Source: Shewanella sp. KX20019
GTDB lineage: Bacteria; Pseudomonadota; Gammaproteobacteria; Enterobacterales; Shewanellaceae
Assembly: GCF_016757755.1 (NCBI RefSeq)
Contig: NZ_CP068437.1
Span: 248,001 to 312,000 of the forward strand
DNA: 64,000 nucleotides
Direction: 5' to 3'
Below are positions 44,110 through 54,700 of this stretch, piece after piece. The notes under the pieces are model-generated. The model was not told where the DNA came from. It worked only from the letters and a program-made list of their open reading frames with translations, and did no database searches. How positions within the stretch are numbered: the first letter of the stretch is position 1; each line of letters begins with the position of its first letter. The position numbers were made by a program, and so were the translations under genes.

Positions 44110-45534
44110 ATGGCAGTGTTTAAATACCGACAAATCGTTGATGAGTTCATTGTAGCCATCGAGGCGGGACATTTGGCGGGTAAGCTGATGTCGGTACGCG
44201 CATTCGCTCAGCAAAGGCAACTGGGAGTCTCTACGGTAATACAGGCATATCATGAACTGGAACGTTTAGGTTGGGTGGTTGCTAAGCCCAAACGCGGCTA
44301 TTTTGTGATATCTAGAGTCAATGCAAAACCACCAAACTATGGTCGCCAAATCAATAGAGTCGTTGCTGGACTAACCCTTGATAGGGCGGTGCAGTACTCC
44401 TTCAATGACAATGATATTTTACCGCTGTCGTGTACCGCCCCCAGCACCGTTATAGACCCAGAATTATTGCTAAATCAGCTGCACAAAAAAGCGTTGGCTA
44501 AACGGCCCTATAAGCTATGGATGCAAGACCCTATCGAAGGTGTTGCAGAGTTTAGGCAAGCCATTTGTCAGCATCTGCTTCGCAGTCAGCAAGTGTTTGA
44601 TTACGAGCAAGTACTGGTGACAAACGGGCGGCAAGAGGGGCTAATGTTAGCGCTTATTGCCGCTAAGGCCTTGCAGCAGCCGATTGCCGTCGAGTCGCCG
44701 ATGTCGTTCTATTTCCAAACGATGTTGAAACAGTTCAATGCAGATGTGGTTGAAATACCGATGCAGGCCGACTACCAAGATGAGCTAGCGCTGCTAAGTG
44801 GTGCTTACGAATCGCAGTCTTTTACCACCTATTTGGTTAATCCTAATTTTGCTGACCCTACCGGAAGAGTGCTCAGTAGAAGTGAAAAGCTACAACTTAT
44901 TGAGTGGGCAGAAATACGTAATGTGACGTTAATAGAGTACGATCGTGGTGAGCTCTATTTTGGCTGCGAACGCCCTGCGACGATTGCAAGCTTGGTGGCA
45001 GAGCAGTCATCATGCCGAGTGATCTGTATTGTCGATTTTTACGATACCATTTCACCGACCATCAGTTTGGGCTATTTACTGTGTGTTAATAGCTTTGATG
45101 AGTGCCAATTTGCCAAGCAGACCGTCGCCGAAGAGCCAAGTATAGTGCTGCAACACATGCTGCAACAGATGATGGACTCTGGCCGCTATGACAAACATCT
45201 CACTGCACTTCGGGCTCAAATACAGCAGAACTATAGTGCGACAATGACACTGCTTAGACCGCGGCTGGCTAGCATCAGCGCCACCCAGCTTTATCTTAGC
45301 CAGCCAAGCGGCGGCCCCTGTATTTGGTTTCAGCTGCCAGCGCATTTAAGCAGCCAAGAGTTGTGGCATAGAGTGATTGAGAAGAAATTGTCTATTGCGC
45401 CTGGAGCCATGTTTACGCTCGATAGTCGTTACGATAACTATTTCCGCATAACCTATGCCTTGCCATGGAATGACGACATGGAAAATGGCATTAGTTTACT
45501 GGGGCAGATCATCGCAGAATATGTGCAGCAATAG
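44110..45534 (+). CDS. MocR-type GntR regulator with a degenerate aminotransferase domain
   Basis: 474 residues: an N-terminal GntR winged helix (residues 1-70, LMSVRAFAQQRQLGVSTVIQAYHELERLGWV, read in parts) joined to a fold-type I aminotransferase domain (100-474; TNGRQEGLMLAL, NPNFADPTGR, IEYDRGELYF). In the standard motif (S/G)SFSKTLSPSLRLGY the Lys forms the PLP Schiff base; here the segment reads VDFYDTISPTISLGY, with Asp312 for Lys and Ser for the phosphate-binding Arg. PLP is therefore unlikely to be bound covalently. I chose the ATG at 44110; a TTG at 44104 is possible. Probably regulates its own gene or the divergent acetyltransferase gene. Confidence 0.82.
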   Translation: MAVFKYRQIVDEFIVAIEAGHLAGKLMSVRAFAQQRQLGVSTVIQAYHELERLGWVVAKPKRGYFVISRVNAKPPNYGRQINRVVAGLTLDRAVQYSFNDNDILPLSCTAPSTVIDPELLLNQLHKKALAKRPYKLWMQDPIEGVAEFRQAICQHLLRSQQVFDYEQVLVTNGRQEGLMLALIAAKALQQPIAVESPMSFYFQTMLKQFNADVVEIPMQADYQDELALLSGAYESQSFTTYLVNPNFADPTGRVLSRSEKLQLIEWAEIRNVTLIEYDRGELYFGCERPATIASLVAEQSSCRVICIVDFYDTISPTISLGYLLCVNSFDECQFAKQTVAEEPSIVLQHMLQQMMDSGRYDKHLTALRAQIQQNYSATMTLLRPRLASISATQLYLSQPSGGPCIWFQLPAHLSSQELWHRVIEKKLSIAPGAMFTLDSRYDNYFRITYALPWNDDMENGISLLGQIIAEYVQQ

Positions 45535-45710
45535 GGGCTTTGATTATTCATTGCTGGCTGTGCTCATTTTGCGTATTCGCAACGTTGTTTGTTGATGCTA
45601 AACATGTTTAAGCTGAATCGATTTTTAATCAGCCGGTAAATTATTTACACTTGTAGCCTAAGGCTTTTAGCCACCCAATTTGAGACTATTTAGTGGAACG
45701 GGTATAACTC

Positions 45711-46262
45711 ATGAGCCAAGAGCATTTTAAAGGTAAATTTGAAGTTGAATTGAAGTACCGCTTGGCGTCGAAGTCTGCTTTTTTAGCCATCCTTAATTCG
45801 ACTATTGAGCATGAAGTGATGCTGCAAGATAACCTTGAGTCAGACAGTTATTTTGACCAGCAAGATACACTGCTGACACAAGGTAAGAGCGTATGTATCC
45901 GTGAGATGGAGCCCTCTGGTATTAAGCTATGGATAGTCAAAGGGCCGCAGGCTGATCGTTGTGAAGCGACTAATATAACTGATGCTAAAAGTGCTCGAAG
46001 CATGCTGAGGACCATGGGCTATGAGGTGGTACTTGAGATGAAAAAGATCCGTAGTATCTACTTCATTGGCAAGTTTCATATTACGGTTGATCATCTTGAA
46101 GGGCTCGGAGATTTTGCAGAGTTTGCGATTATGACTGATGACGAAGCACGTTTAGAGGATTACCGTAAAGAGTTGGTGGCCTTAGCGGCAAAGTTTGCTT
46201 TAACCGCCGCTGATATCGAACAGCAATCCTATCGACAGCTGCAAACGAAGAATAATCGTTAA
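45711..46262 (+). CDS. CYTH-domain protein (CyaB/ThTPase-like)
   Basis: 183 residues. The N-terminal EVELKYR is the ExExK hallmark of CYTH proteins; further conserved pieces are DSYFD, LRIRE-like VCIREMEP, KLWIVKGP, KKIRSIYF and VDHLEGLGDFAEF, which supply the tunnel's acidic and basic residues. Members include class IV adenylate cyclase and thiamine- or tripolyphosphatases; length and the YFD/GLG.F.E pattern point to the CyaB-like group. Which activity applies cannot be told. Stands alone on the plus strand. Confidence 0.85.
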   Translation: MSQEHFKGKFEVELKYRLASKSAFLAILNSTIEHEVMLQDNLESDSYFDQQDTLLTQGKSVCIREMEPSGIKLWIVKGPQADRCEATNITDAKSARSMLRTMGYEVVLEMKKIRSIYFIGKFHITVDHLEGLGDFAEFAIMTDDEARLEDYRKELVALAAKFALTAADIEQQSYRQLQTKNNR

Positions 46263-46279
46263 CCACAATCGCAGTAGAC

Positions 46280-47449
46280 CTAAATGCTTTCGCCAAAGCC
46301 GAAGTAGACGATGGTATCGCCGTCAGAGTTGTAGGTTAGATCGACTTTGATGTTCAGGCGTTCATAGGGCAGTATGTTGTATCTAAAGCCAACACCGATG
46401 ACTCCGAGTAAGTCGCTGTCACGAAAGTCTTGAGTATTTCCCTGAAGTTGCTCACCAAAACTCTTGCCTACACCGCCGATAAGTACCACTGCTGACTTGT
46501 CCAAATAGTCGTTGCCAGTCGCCGAAAATTTGTGGCGGTATTCAACTTCTAAATTGACCATATTTGATGATATGTAGTCACCTATGGCATAGCCACGCTG
46601 CACTTCTTTACCTTGGCGACCATAAGTCGTGAATGCTGAAGAGGGTGCATTTTCTGCGTCAATCAAGTAGCGAGCAACAAATTTTGTCGCAATGATCCGG
46701 TTAGAGTTGTCGCCAATACTGTAAAAATGCCTGAAATCTGTAAAAACTGAGGAATAGGTTTTATCTGTGTCGTTACCAAGCCATTCAGCGTGGTTCTCGT
46801 ACTGTAGATCCCAAATGAAGCCGCTATGAGGGTAATAGAAATGCTCTCTTGTATCCCACTGCATTGAAACGCGGTAGCCAATATCATCTTGGTAATCGCC
46901 AGTGAATCCAAAATCTTCAAGGGCACTTTGCTGTTCTGGATTATCGGCAGTATAACGGGTCGAGGTGTATATACCGCCAACGCCAAGGTAAAAGTCACTC
47001 GCCACTTTAAACATAAAGTCGGCATCGAATTCGATAGTCTCTTTATTTGAATCGATACCCGATAGCGGTTGATTGGTACTGGTAAACCCAGTTTCAAAAG
47101 AAAGTCGGAAATTATCTTCAAACAAGATAATATCCCCCGCAACTTTGGCAATGTAGCTATCATTACTGGTGTAGATCAAAGGGATAGCAATCGTTGATGC
47201 ATCTGACACTAAATCATTTTCGTCGGGATAAAATGCAAACAGAGGGATTGCGCTAATCCCCGCCTTTATTGAAGGGTCATAGAAGGGGAGAATAATCGGT
47301 TTGAACTTGTTAGTTCGGTCGCTATTAATTACAACTTCTTGGACGACTTCAGTATTGGCAGAGGTATTACTTACCTCATTTGAATAAGCTGGACTGATGA
47401 CGGCTGCAGCTAAGCTACAAGCCAATGTATTTAGTTTAGTGATACGCAT
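46280..47449 (-). CDS. Omp85/D15-like outer-membrane barrel without POTRA domains
   Basis: 389 residues. Signal peptide (cleavage near SPAYS-N), a short N-terminal linker and then a beta barrel with the bacterial surface antigen (D15) pattern: PHSGFIWDLQYENH, RIIATKFVARYLI, the QRGYAIGDY motif matching the conserved (V/I)RG(F/Y) loop, and a final amphipathic strand. BamA-type POTRA domains are absent. Probably exports or inserts something in the outer membrane, or is a phospholipase-type barrel partner; unproven. Divergent from a MarR gene, separated by 109 bases. Confidence 0.78.
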   Translation of the reverse strand: MRITKLNTLACSLAAAVISPAYSNEVSNTSANTEVVQEVVINSDRTNKFKPIILPFYDPSIKAGISAIPLFAFYPDENDLVSDASTIAIPLIYTSNDSYIAKVAGDIILFEDNFRLSFETGFTSTNQPLSGIDSNKETIEFDADFMFKVASDFYLGVGGIYTSTRYTADNPEQQSALEDFGFTGDYQDDIGYRVSMQWDTREHFYYPHSGFIWDLQYENHAEWLGNDTDKTYSSVFTDFRHFYSIGDNSNRIIATKFVARYLIDAENAPSSAFTTYGRQGKEVQRGYAIGDYISSNMVNLEVEYRHKFSATGNDYLDKSAVVLIGGVGKSFGEQLQGNTQDFRDSDLLGVIGVGFRYNILPYERLNIKVDLTYNSDGDTIVYFGFGESI

Positions 47450-47500
47450 TGGATATGTTGCTATACAATTTTAAAAGGAAGCGCATAATACGGCACGGAG

Positions 47501-47514
47501 GTTGTACATACAAC
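47501..47514. promoter_or_regulatory. Candidate MarR operator
   Basis: Inverted repeat GTTGTA-CA-TACAAC in the middle of the 109-base gap between the outer-membrane barrel gene and marR. MarR proteins commonly bind short TTGxxx-CAA palindromes in such divergent gaps, so this is a good operator candidate for control of both genes. Confidence 0.6.
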
Positions 47515-47558
47515 TAGGTTAATTACCAGTTACTAATTCTGATGTGGGGAATAAATGA

Positions 47559-47987
47559 ATGGAATTGAATAGTAAACTTTTTTATCAGATCTCTTTGCTG
47601 CACAGAGTTTTTCGTCGAGAAGCTCAAACTATTCTAGCGCAAGAATTAGATGTCACACTAGAGATGCTATCTATTATGCAGATTTTGTCTGAGTCGGGCG
47701 CTATGCCGCAGCAGCAACTTGCGGATCTACTTTTTATCGAAAAAAGCTCAATGAAACGCAACGTCGATAAGCTATTAACGAGAGGCTATGTGATTGCTGA
47801 TTATGGCGTTGAGAAGAACAGAAAGTTCATCAATATTAGCGTTAAAGGCGAGCAAGTTCGCCTCAGTGGAAAGCAGATAATGCAGCAGCAAGAAACAAGC
47901 TGGTTACAGCACCTTTCAACAGCAGATCAGCAAAGCTTGATGAGTAGTATTAGTATGTTAGTGAAAAGCCGAGTACACGAATTGTAA
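47559..47987 (+). CDS. MarR-family transcriptional regulator
   Basis: 142 residues. Winged helix: LSIMQILSESGAMPQQQLADLLFIEKSSMKRNVDKLLTRGYV, with the wing DYGVEKNRKFINISVKG. GGGGAA eight bases before the ATG. Such dimeric repressors respond to small aromatics or oxidants. Divergent from the D15-like barrel and 134 bases before the peroxiredoxin gene, so either could be its target. Confidence 0.88.
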   Translation: MELNSKLFYQISLLHRVFRREAQTILAQELDVTLEMLSIMQILSESGAMPQQQLADLLFIEKSSMKRNVDKLLTRGYVIADYGVEKNRKFINISVKGEQVRLSGKQIMQQQETSWLQHLSTADQQSLMSSISMLVKSRVHEL

Positions 47988-48121
47988 AGGCCAAAGGGGT
48001 TTAGAGTAGCGAGTTGTAAGTGAGCAACTTGATAACCCTATTTTTTCTCTGTATTTGATTGCCGTAAATTGCACTAGCATGTAGCCACTCCAGTATTTAA
48101 CCACTTAAAAAGGAACGCCCC

Positions 48122-48595
48122 ATGATTGAACAAGGACAAGCTTTACCTAGCGGTACTCTGTCAGAGTTAACGAATGATGGCATGTTGAACCACAATGTTG
48201 CCGAGCTATTTGCCGACAAAAAAGTAGTACTTTTTGCCGTACCCGGAGCGTTCACGCCGACCTGCTCTGAAGCACACCTTCCAGGCTTTGTGGTGATGGC
48301 AGATGAATTTAAAACTAAAGGTGTCGATATTATCGCCTGTGTTTCAGTTAATGATGCGTTTGTGATGAAGGCATGGGGAACTGCGCAAAATGCATCTGAA
48401 CTAACCATGTTAGCCGACGGCGATGCAAGCTTTACCAAAGCACTAGGGCTGGAGATGGATACAGCTGGCTTTGGTGGTGTACGTTCACAGCGCTATGCGA
48501 TGGTGGTTGATAATGGTGTCGTTACAAGATTAAATGTTGAGGCACCACAGTCATTTGAGGTCAGTACTGCTGAAGCAATTTTAGCGACACTTTAA
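48122..48595 (+). CDS. Peroxiredoxin of the Prx5 type
   Basis: 157 residues. PGAFTPTCSEAHLPGF holds the peroxidatic Cys (about residue 49) in the Prx5 form; DIIACVSVNDAFVMKAWG holds a second Cys (about 74). The rest follows bacterial Prx5 closely. It reduces peroxides, usually with glutathione/glutaredoxin. Good AAGGAA ribosome site. Alone, ending in a strong terminator. Confidence 0.93.
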   Translation: MIEQGQALPSGTLSELTNDGMLNHNVAELFADKKVVLFAVPGAFTPTCSEAHLPGFVVMADEFKTKGVDIIACVSVNDAFVMKAWGTAQNASELTMLADGDASFTKALGLEMDTAGFGGVRSQRYAMVVDNGVVTRLNVEAPQSFEVSTAEAILATL

Positions 48596-48610
48596 GTGAT
48601 ATAACTTAAT

Positions 48611-48639
48611 AAAAAAGGAGCTTAATAGCTCCTTTTTTT
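48611..48639. terminator. Bidirectional terminator between peroxiredoxin and an outer-membrane gene
   Basis: AAAAAAGGAGC (48611-48621), 6-base loop, GCTCCTTTTTTT (48628-48639). A/T tracts on both sides let it serve both converging genes. Confidence 0.92.
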
Positions 48640-48649
48640 ATTGCTGTTT

Positions 48650-49501
48650 TTAGAAATAATGCACGTATTCAACCGCAACGCGATAAAGCACGTCATCAAA
48701 ACCAATCAGGTCTTGTTCCGATTTTCGCTCAATATATTGCGAGATAAAATGCAGCAAGTTATTGTTATTAGCGAGCGGCACAATCACACTCATGTTAATG
48801 CGATTAAACTTGTATGACTTACCATCTTGGTAGTTCCACTGCCCATCGTAGCGACTGTAGTCGAAAGCGAGTTGCACTCCGGTATGGCCAAAGGTATAAC
48901 GGTTGTTCCAAGAAAAGTAGTAACCATAACCCTTTCGGTTTAGCTCATCTTCGGTGATGCCTTGAGATTCTCGTGGCCAGTCGTCATCTTTCTCCTCTTC
49001 GCTATAAGCAACGCCAAGGCTGAGGCCCAGATCATAGTAATTGACATCGCCATAGCGATTATTTAGCCCGAGACCTAGTACCGCAAGCTGTTCGAACTCT
49101 TCAAGTTGTTGGCTGTTGTAGTGGCCTTCGTAGTGGCCAATAAAGCTTAACGTATGATTAGCATTATCGTTGATATTCATGAATGGGCGTTGATAGTGGA
49201 ACTTCATGTCCATCGAGTCACGATATCGGTCTTCATCGTATTTCTCTGAATCACTTTCGTAGTAGTAAGTGCCGCGTACTCTAAAGTAGTTTTTATCTAG
49301 CTTATAAGTTTTATCGTAGCGAAGGTCATCCCAAATAAGCGATAGTCCTACGCCTTTCGATAGGGAACTCTCTGGAGAGTCTTCATAGGTTTCCATGCCT
49401 GATACGATAGATACTGCGAAAGGGGAGTCAGACTCTGCCGCACTAACCTGACCTGATAAAAAGCTTGTCGCGATAACCGCGCTTAAGAGGAGGTTGTTCA
49501 T
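48650..49501 (-). CDS. Outer-membrane beta-barrel protein of unknown function
   Basis: 283 residues from the ATG at 49501, chosen for the AGGG site upstream and because a signal peptide (cleavage after QVSA) then starts at residue 1; an ATG at 49534 is less likely. The rest is a run of alternating Tyr/aromatic-rich strands and acidic loops (YYESDSEKYDEDRYRD, EEEKDDDWPRES), ending in an aromatic residue (VEYVHYF), a standard outer-membrane insertion signal. Substrate unknown; I do not recognise the family. Confidence 0.72.
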   Translation of the reverse strand: MNNLLLSAVIATSFLSGQVSAAESDSPFAVSIVSGMETYEDSPESSLSKGVGLSLIWDDLRYDKTYKLDKNYFRVRGTYYYESDSEKYDEDRYRDSMDMKFHYQRPFMNINDNANHTLSFIGHYEGHYNSQQLEEFEQLAVLGLGLNNRYGDVNYYDLGLSLGVAYSEEEKDDDWPRESQGITEDELNRKGYGYYFSWNNRYTFGHTGVQLAFDYSRYDGQWNYQDGKSYKFNRINMSVIVPLANNNNLLHFISQYIERKSEQDLIGFDDVLYRVAVEYVHYF

Positions 49502-49613
49502 TATATCCCTATTCCCTTGGTGTTGATCCAGCATGACGCTGTTGAAAGTACTGTCATTTTAGCTGGGTTTTTAAGGAAAGGTTACAAAGAAATCAGCTTC
49601 ACAAATATATTTT

Positions 49614-51557
49614 TTAAACGACTGTGTTAATTCCGAGGCTAACTTCGATGTTTTCGACACTCAGTTCAACCTCTTTTGCTATCTCATCGCTTTGCAGTGA
49701 GGCTGCTTGAGCATGGTCTTTAAGGCTATTCATCGCGCTAACAAAGTCGTCAAGATGGCTCACTTGCTCTAACGTGCTATTGGCACCTTGTTTAGCGGTA
49801 TTTGCCATCTCACAGGCTTGAGATTGCACACTCTGAGCAACTTGCCATAAGCTTTGGGCACGCTGTTTTTGCACCCGCGTAACCTCGCCAATACCATGCA
49901 CTCGTTCATCGAGGTCGGTATTGGCTTGGGTGAGTTGATTGAGGATCTGCAAGATCTCTTTTAGTGAGACTTGGGTGCGTTGCGATAGGTTTCTGACCTC
50001 GTCAGCCACCACGGCAAAGCCACGACCTTGCTCACCAGCTCTTGCCGCTTCGATGGCTGCATTTAAGGCTAGTAAGTTAGTTTGTTCAGCAATGTTGCTA
50101 ATGGCATCAATGATCCTCGAAACGTCAGCAACAGATGTTGTCAGACTCGAAAGTGATTGATGGCAATGAGTGACTGCCAGTTGTGACTCTTCCGTTGCAT
50201 CAAGCACGGCTTGGGCTTCTTGCTGGCTGAGCTGCATCTGCTGCATGGTCTGCTGTGCACTTTGCTCTACTTGCTCAGACGTTTGGCTAACATCTTTTGC
50301 CAATACGCGTATATGCTCTGTTTGATCTTGCGCCGTGAGTACAATATTTTGCGTTTGCTCGGCACTGGCTGAAAGATGTGAAATTCGCTCGACAAGCGAG
50401 CTTAATGATTGAGACACATGAGTGATCTGCTCGCGCTGTATCTCATCTTCTTTTTCAAACCGTTGTAACAGTTGGTTAAAGTGGCCTGCGATTTGGCCCG
50501 TTTCGCAACGGCGCTGAATCGACAGTCGCTCTCGGCTATTGGATTCACTTAACTTATAGAAGGCGCGGTTAAGATGTTTTAGCGGTTTAATTACCCGTCG
50601 TTGTTGCAGTATTAAATAGCCGATAGAAAACAGAATGAGTACCGACACCATGGTATATATTGCGATGCTGAGTTGCTGTTTAAGCTGCTGATTATGCAGG
50701 TCCTGTTCCGCTCCAAGCGCGAGTAACAGCTGCTCAATAGTCGCTATATCTTGGGTCATCGCTTGCTGAGTTCGTTGGTTTTCAATCAATAGCGAATGGG
50801 TATTATTGACCTCTTTGTTATAGCGATTACTTAGGCTTAAAAGTTCACTGCGGGCATTATCGCCTATCTCTATCTCTTCACCGCCTTCGTCGCCGAGGGC
50901 AAACTCATCAACCTCTAGTGTTTCATATATGCCGATAAGCGGCAGCATATCGAGCTTGTCGTGCCAAAGGTCAAGCTCACTAATTAGGCTATTCAATATA
51001 GATTTCAGCCGCTGCTCCTTGCCAATCAAATAGCCGTCAGTGACTTGAGATAGATCATAGACTAGCGGGGGCAGCTCTCTGGTTAATGCTAAGTATTTAT
51101 TGGCAAGTTGTGGCTGCAGTTGCATGCCTTGGAGCGCGTAGTCAGCCATGCGCCGATTGTAATCGAGCATTTCAGATTCTGCATGGGCTAGTAGTTGCCG
51201 TGGGTTACCGGCAAGCTTCCCTGCAGCGCGATAGTCATTGTCGAGGGCGACAACAAAGTTTCTAATTGAAACTTGTAGTGGTAAAACTTCAACGCTTTGT
51301 TGTTGGCTAATAAGAGTCTGAATTTCTGCTAAGTTCAGCTTAGCTTGCTCAAGTTTGCTTGCATCCCCGCGACTAAGATAGCTATCAAGCTCGCGTCTTA
51401 TCTCTACCAAAAAGGTTTTTTGGATCTGTTGTAGTTGTGAGGTTTGTTGCTCTATGAATTGTCGCTCTTCACTGCTCCAGAACACGACAGCAGCCAATAA
51501 AGCTGCGATGAGCAGCAACACTGCTGATGCAGAAAGCGATAGCGTTGAGATTTTCAT
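49614..51557 (-). CDS. Methyl-accepting chemotaxis protein
   Basis: 647 residues from the ATG at 51557 (a further upstream ATG at 51575 would add six). Membrane helices at about 7-30 and 300-325 enclose a long, helical periplasmic sensor domain of about 270 residues; then a HAMP-like segment, a coiled-coil adaptation region and the invariant MCP hairpin IAEQTNLLALNAAIEAARAGE-QGRGFAVVADEVRNL (read in two parts). No C-terminal CheR-docking pentapeptide. Ligand unknown. Located between the lanthipeptide locus and an outer-membrane protein. Confidence 0.9.
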   Translation of the reverse strand: MKISTLSLSASAVLLLIAALLAAVVFWSSEERQFIEQQTSQLQQIQKTFLVEIRRELDSYLSRGDASKLEQAKLNLAEIQTLISQQQSVEVLPLQVSIRNFVVALDNDYRAAGKLAGNPRQLLAHAESEMLDYNRRMADYALQGMQLQPQLANKYLALTRELPPLVYDLSQVTDGYLIGKEQRLKSILNSLISELDLWHDKLDMLPLIGIYETLEVDEFALGDEGGEEIEIGDNARSELLSLSNRYNKEVNNTHSLLIENQRTQQAMTQDIATIEQLLLALGAEQDLHNQQLKQQLSIAIYTMVSVLILFSIGYLILQQRRVIKPLKHLNRAFYKLSESNSRERLSIQRRCETGQIAGHFNQLLQRFEKEDEIQREQITHVSQSLSSLVERISHLSASAEQTQNIVLTAQDQTEHIRVLAKDVSQTSEQVEQSAQQTMQQMQLSQQEAQAVLDATEESQLAVTHCHQSLSSLTTSVADVSRIIDAISNIAEQTNLLALNAAIEAARAGEQGRGFAVVADEVRNLSQRTQVSLKEILQILNQLTQANTDLDERVHGIGEVTRVQKQRAQSLWQVAQSVQSQACEMANTAKQGANSTLEQVSHLDDFVSAMNSLKDHAQAASLQSDEIAKEVELSVENIEVSLGINTVV

Positions 51558-51790
51558 TCCGTTGACCCACATCAAAAAGATGGGCTAAGAATATGTCACT
51601 AAGATTACAAAAAAATTACAGAGAAACAGCGGATTAGGAAAATATAGTTGTTATTTATGCAACATGAAATATTTTAATGTGGCAGACGAGTACGCGCTAG
51701 TTGTTAATAAACTCGGGGTGCTAGTCTGCCGTCAGAGGTCTAGTATCGAGCAAGGCCAGCGGCAAGTATCGTTACTCTGCTGGCCACCGA

Positions 51791-54700
51791 CTAGTTAGCA
51801 ATTTTTTTATTTCTTTGAATTTTTGAGAAATAGAAGCGTCGAGTGAAATCATGGACTACCAACTCTTGCTCTCTATTGTAGGCCTTAAATACTCGATTGT
51901 TGTGCATATGCAGCAGCGAGTTGATCAAGGTGTCGAAACTGCAATTAAGCTTACCTTCTTTTTGTAGCAGCTTAAGATTTGCAATCATGGGGTCAGCGAG
52001 CACTTGCCACTGTTGTAATAACTTGTGCAGCTCAAGCTGACTTGGTGACAGTGCAGTTTCAGTTACCAAGTTACCCAGCTTGGCCATGTCATCTGCAAGC
52101 TGGTGCTGCTTCTCTCTAAAGCGGTTTCCGAGTTGTTTTCTCAGCATAGCGCTTTCATTGAACTCGGAGCCAAAGCCTGTGCGTAATCGCGTTAGTAGGC
52201 TCAAAGTATCATCGTCATTGTAGTCAAATATATTGAATAACTTATTGCAGGTGAGTGCGGCGAGTCGCCAGCGCATGTCTTCGCCGTGCTCATCAATTTG
52301 CTGCAACATTGCTGCAATGAGTTGGCTGTCAGCCATGAAAAGCGCTTCGACTAGCTCCATAGCTTCTGGACCGCCATAACGCTCAACTTCACGCTCATAG
52401 GTCGACATTTCAACTCTATGCAACTGATTTGCCGCCAGCATAGGTTCAAACACACTGTTTAATAAGGGCAGTAGTTGCCCGTAAAGCTTCTCTGGAGAGC
52501 CTTGGAACCTGAGCCTAATATGCCAGTCGGGATCACCATAACGGATAAAGAACCATTTATTGAACAGTTCTGCATGCTGCTCAATCAATGGTAATAGCTG
52601 TTCGCTAAGCAGGTTTTCCACTGTGGTATTGCCCGAGTATATTTTCAGACTAAGCCACTCTGAGCCGGGTGCGAATCGACGAGTAATGTTTTTGGCTTCA
52701 ATATTTTTAAGTGGATCTTCGTGAAGACAGGCTAGCTTAGCCGCTTGCTCATTGAAAAATGGAATAATAATTTCGCTATTAAAGTGTTGACCTTGTGCAT
52801 TACTGACCACAGGTGTCAGCGTTTGGCTGAGAACCTCTTTTAGTGGAATGTGCTTTAAGCCCTTAGATTCTGACAGTAAGATAGCCAGCATGGCGGGGTT
52901 GGTTAGATCCAGTTGTAGTACGTGGTCGCTAACAGCGAATAACACCCAGTTTTCTAGTCTATATTTCTGCTGCAGCTTGCTCCATTGTTTATCGTTGATC
53001 TGCTCGGCTTGATATAACTTCTCTAATTCTTCTCGTGGTATTTGCCATGATTTTTCGGCCAAAATAAGATTATCTAGCATTATACGAGGACAAAATACTG
53101 CATTATCGAGACTGGTTGGTTTCGAAAATCTGGGCAGCGAAGTAGACTGATTTTGCAACATAGACAAAAATTTATAGCCACTAAGGCTTCTATCGGAATA
53201 GTTATGTGCACATGAGAGCCGTGGCACAACTTGCTTATTGAGTTTTTTGGACCACAGTTTAACTTCGTTGTTTTCGACCCAGACATACAGATCAGATAAT
53301 GTTATTTGCTTATCTTCATCAAGCGATGAGTCAGCCATAAAGGTGATTTCATAGTCACGTAGATGAGGGCGGGCGATCACATTACCTGGGCGCCCCTCTG
53401 GGACGTGAGCAATTTCAGCAAATATCACATCTGGGCTGTGGCGCTCCTCCTGCTTTAAATGCGCTATCAGTTTAGTTTTCAGTTTGTCATCTAGATGGCA
53501 AAATCGACCTAACAGGTTAGCGGCAGATGGCCCGTAGCAACCATTATATTTCATAATGATTCGCTGATTTTTATCGTAATAGCAACTGACCATTGCCGCG
53601 AATGATGCGGGCAAACTCGTATCTTCTTTAAGCGTTTTTATTTGCTTTGTTAGATTAGTAGCAGATATAGATATAGTGCCTATAGTACTTATATTTGGTG
53701 CTGAATATGTTCGCTCTATCTCGAGCTCCAGTGGAGTGCTAGAGGCCTCTGCTTGGCTGCGATTATTCTGTCTACCCAGATTTATCCCAGCAATTAAAGG
53801 TGCTTCGTAACCCGTTTCGTTGGAAAAGCCAATTCCAGACTCTTCGTCGAGTAGTAGGTCCAGCGGTACAAATTGGCCTTCAAAGCGTTGATTGAATTTC
53901 TGAATGAAGTCCGTAAACGGCGAGTAGGGTCGCTGGTGGCTCTTATGCAGCAAATTTAAATGTTCTGCTAGCGTATCAACCTCCACTTGTGACAGTTCAC
54001 ATGAATTAAATTGGCGTATTATGTCAGTCTGAAACAATTTTCCTTCGTTAGGTTTGACTAATTCGTTGCTTAAAGAGTGGGTTACTGCTTGGTATTCATT
54101 GATCGATACCGTCGATTTTTGGTCAAAGCGCTGCAGATGAAATAATCCAGTTGCTAGTTGATCGGCATATTCAGCCTTTTTGATAGCATTAAAAGTGTCG
54201 ATAAGGCTACTATCCGGCGAATAACCAGTGAGTGGCAGTGGTAACTTGGCGACCAATATCGACTCAGTGATTAATTGCTCCACATAGGGCTCTATGTCCA
54301 CAGTTGTCGCGGCCGGGTGGGCTATTTGAAACTGTTTGACTAAGGATGAAAAGCTAATGCCCTGCTTCGACAGTTTTAGTGCGGTCAAGAAGTATTCGTC
54401 AGCTGCTATCGCGGATAGGCGGTACTGTTGATCATCGTTAGATTGATACGATTCGATATAGCGGCACTGTTCTGCGACAAAGTAGTGTGAGCTATTGGGG
54501 TGGTAGCGCATCGCATCGTCACGTATTGCTTGTGATGCTACTCTCGATTTTAACGCACTAAGATAGAACATATCGAGCCGTGTCTTGCGGCTATCTTGCA
54601 GGTAGTGCTGACTTACTATGCGGGTATCCTGCGTTACATTGCCCAGCGCGATCCCTGAGAATAGCCCAAAAGGTGTCGGGCGAGAACTCATGCGGATAAA

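Noticed and set aside
51754..51785. Terminator after lanB
   Set aside because: A 7-base stem with an 18-base loop and no T-tract is too weak to claim.
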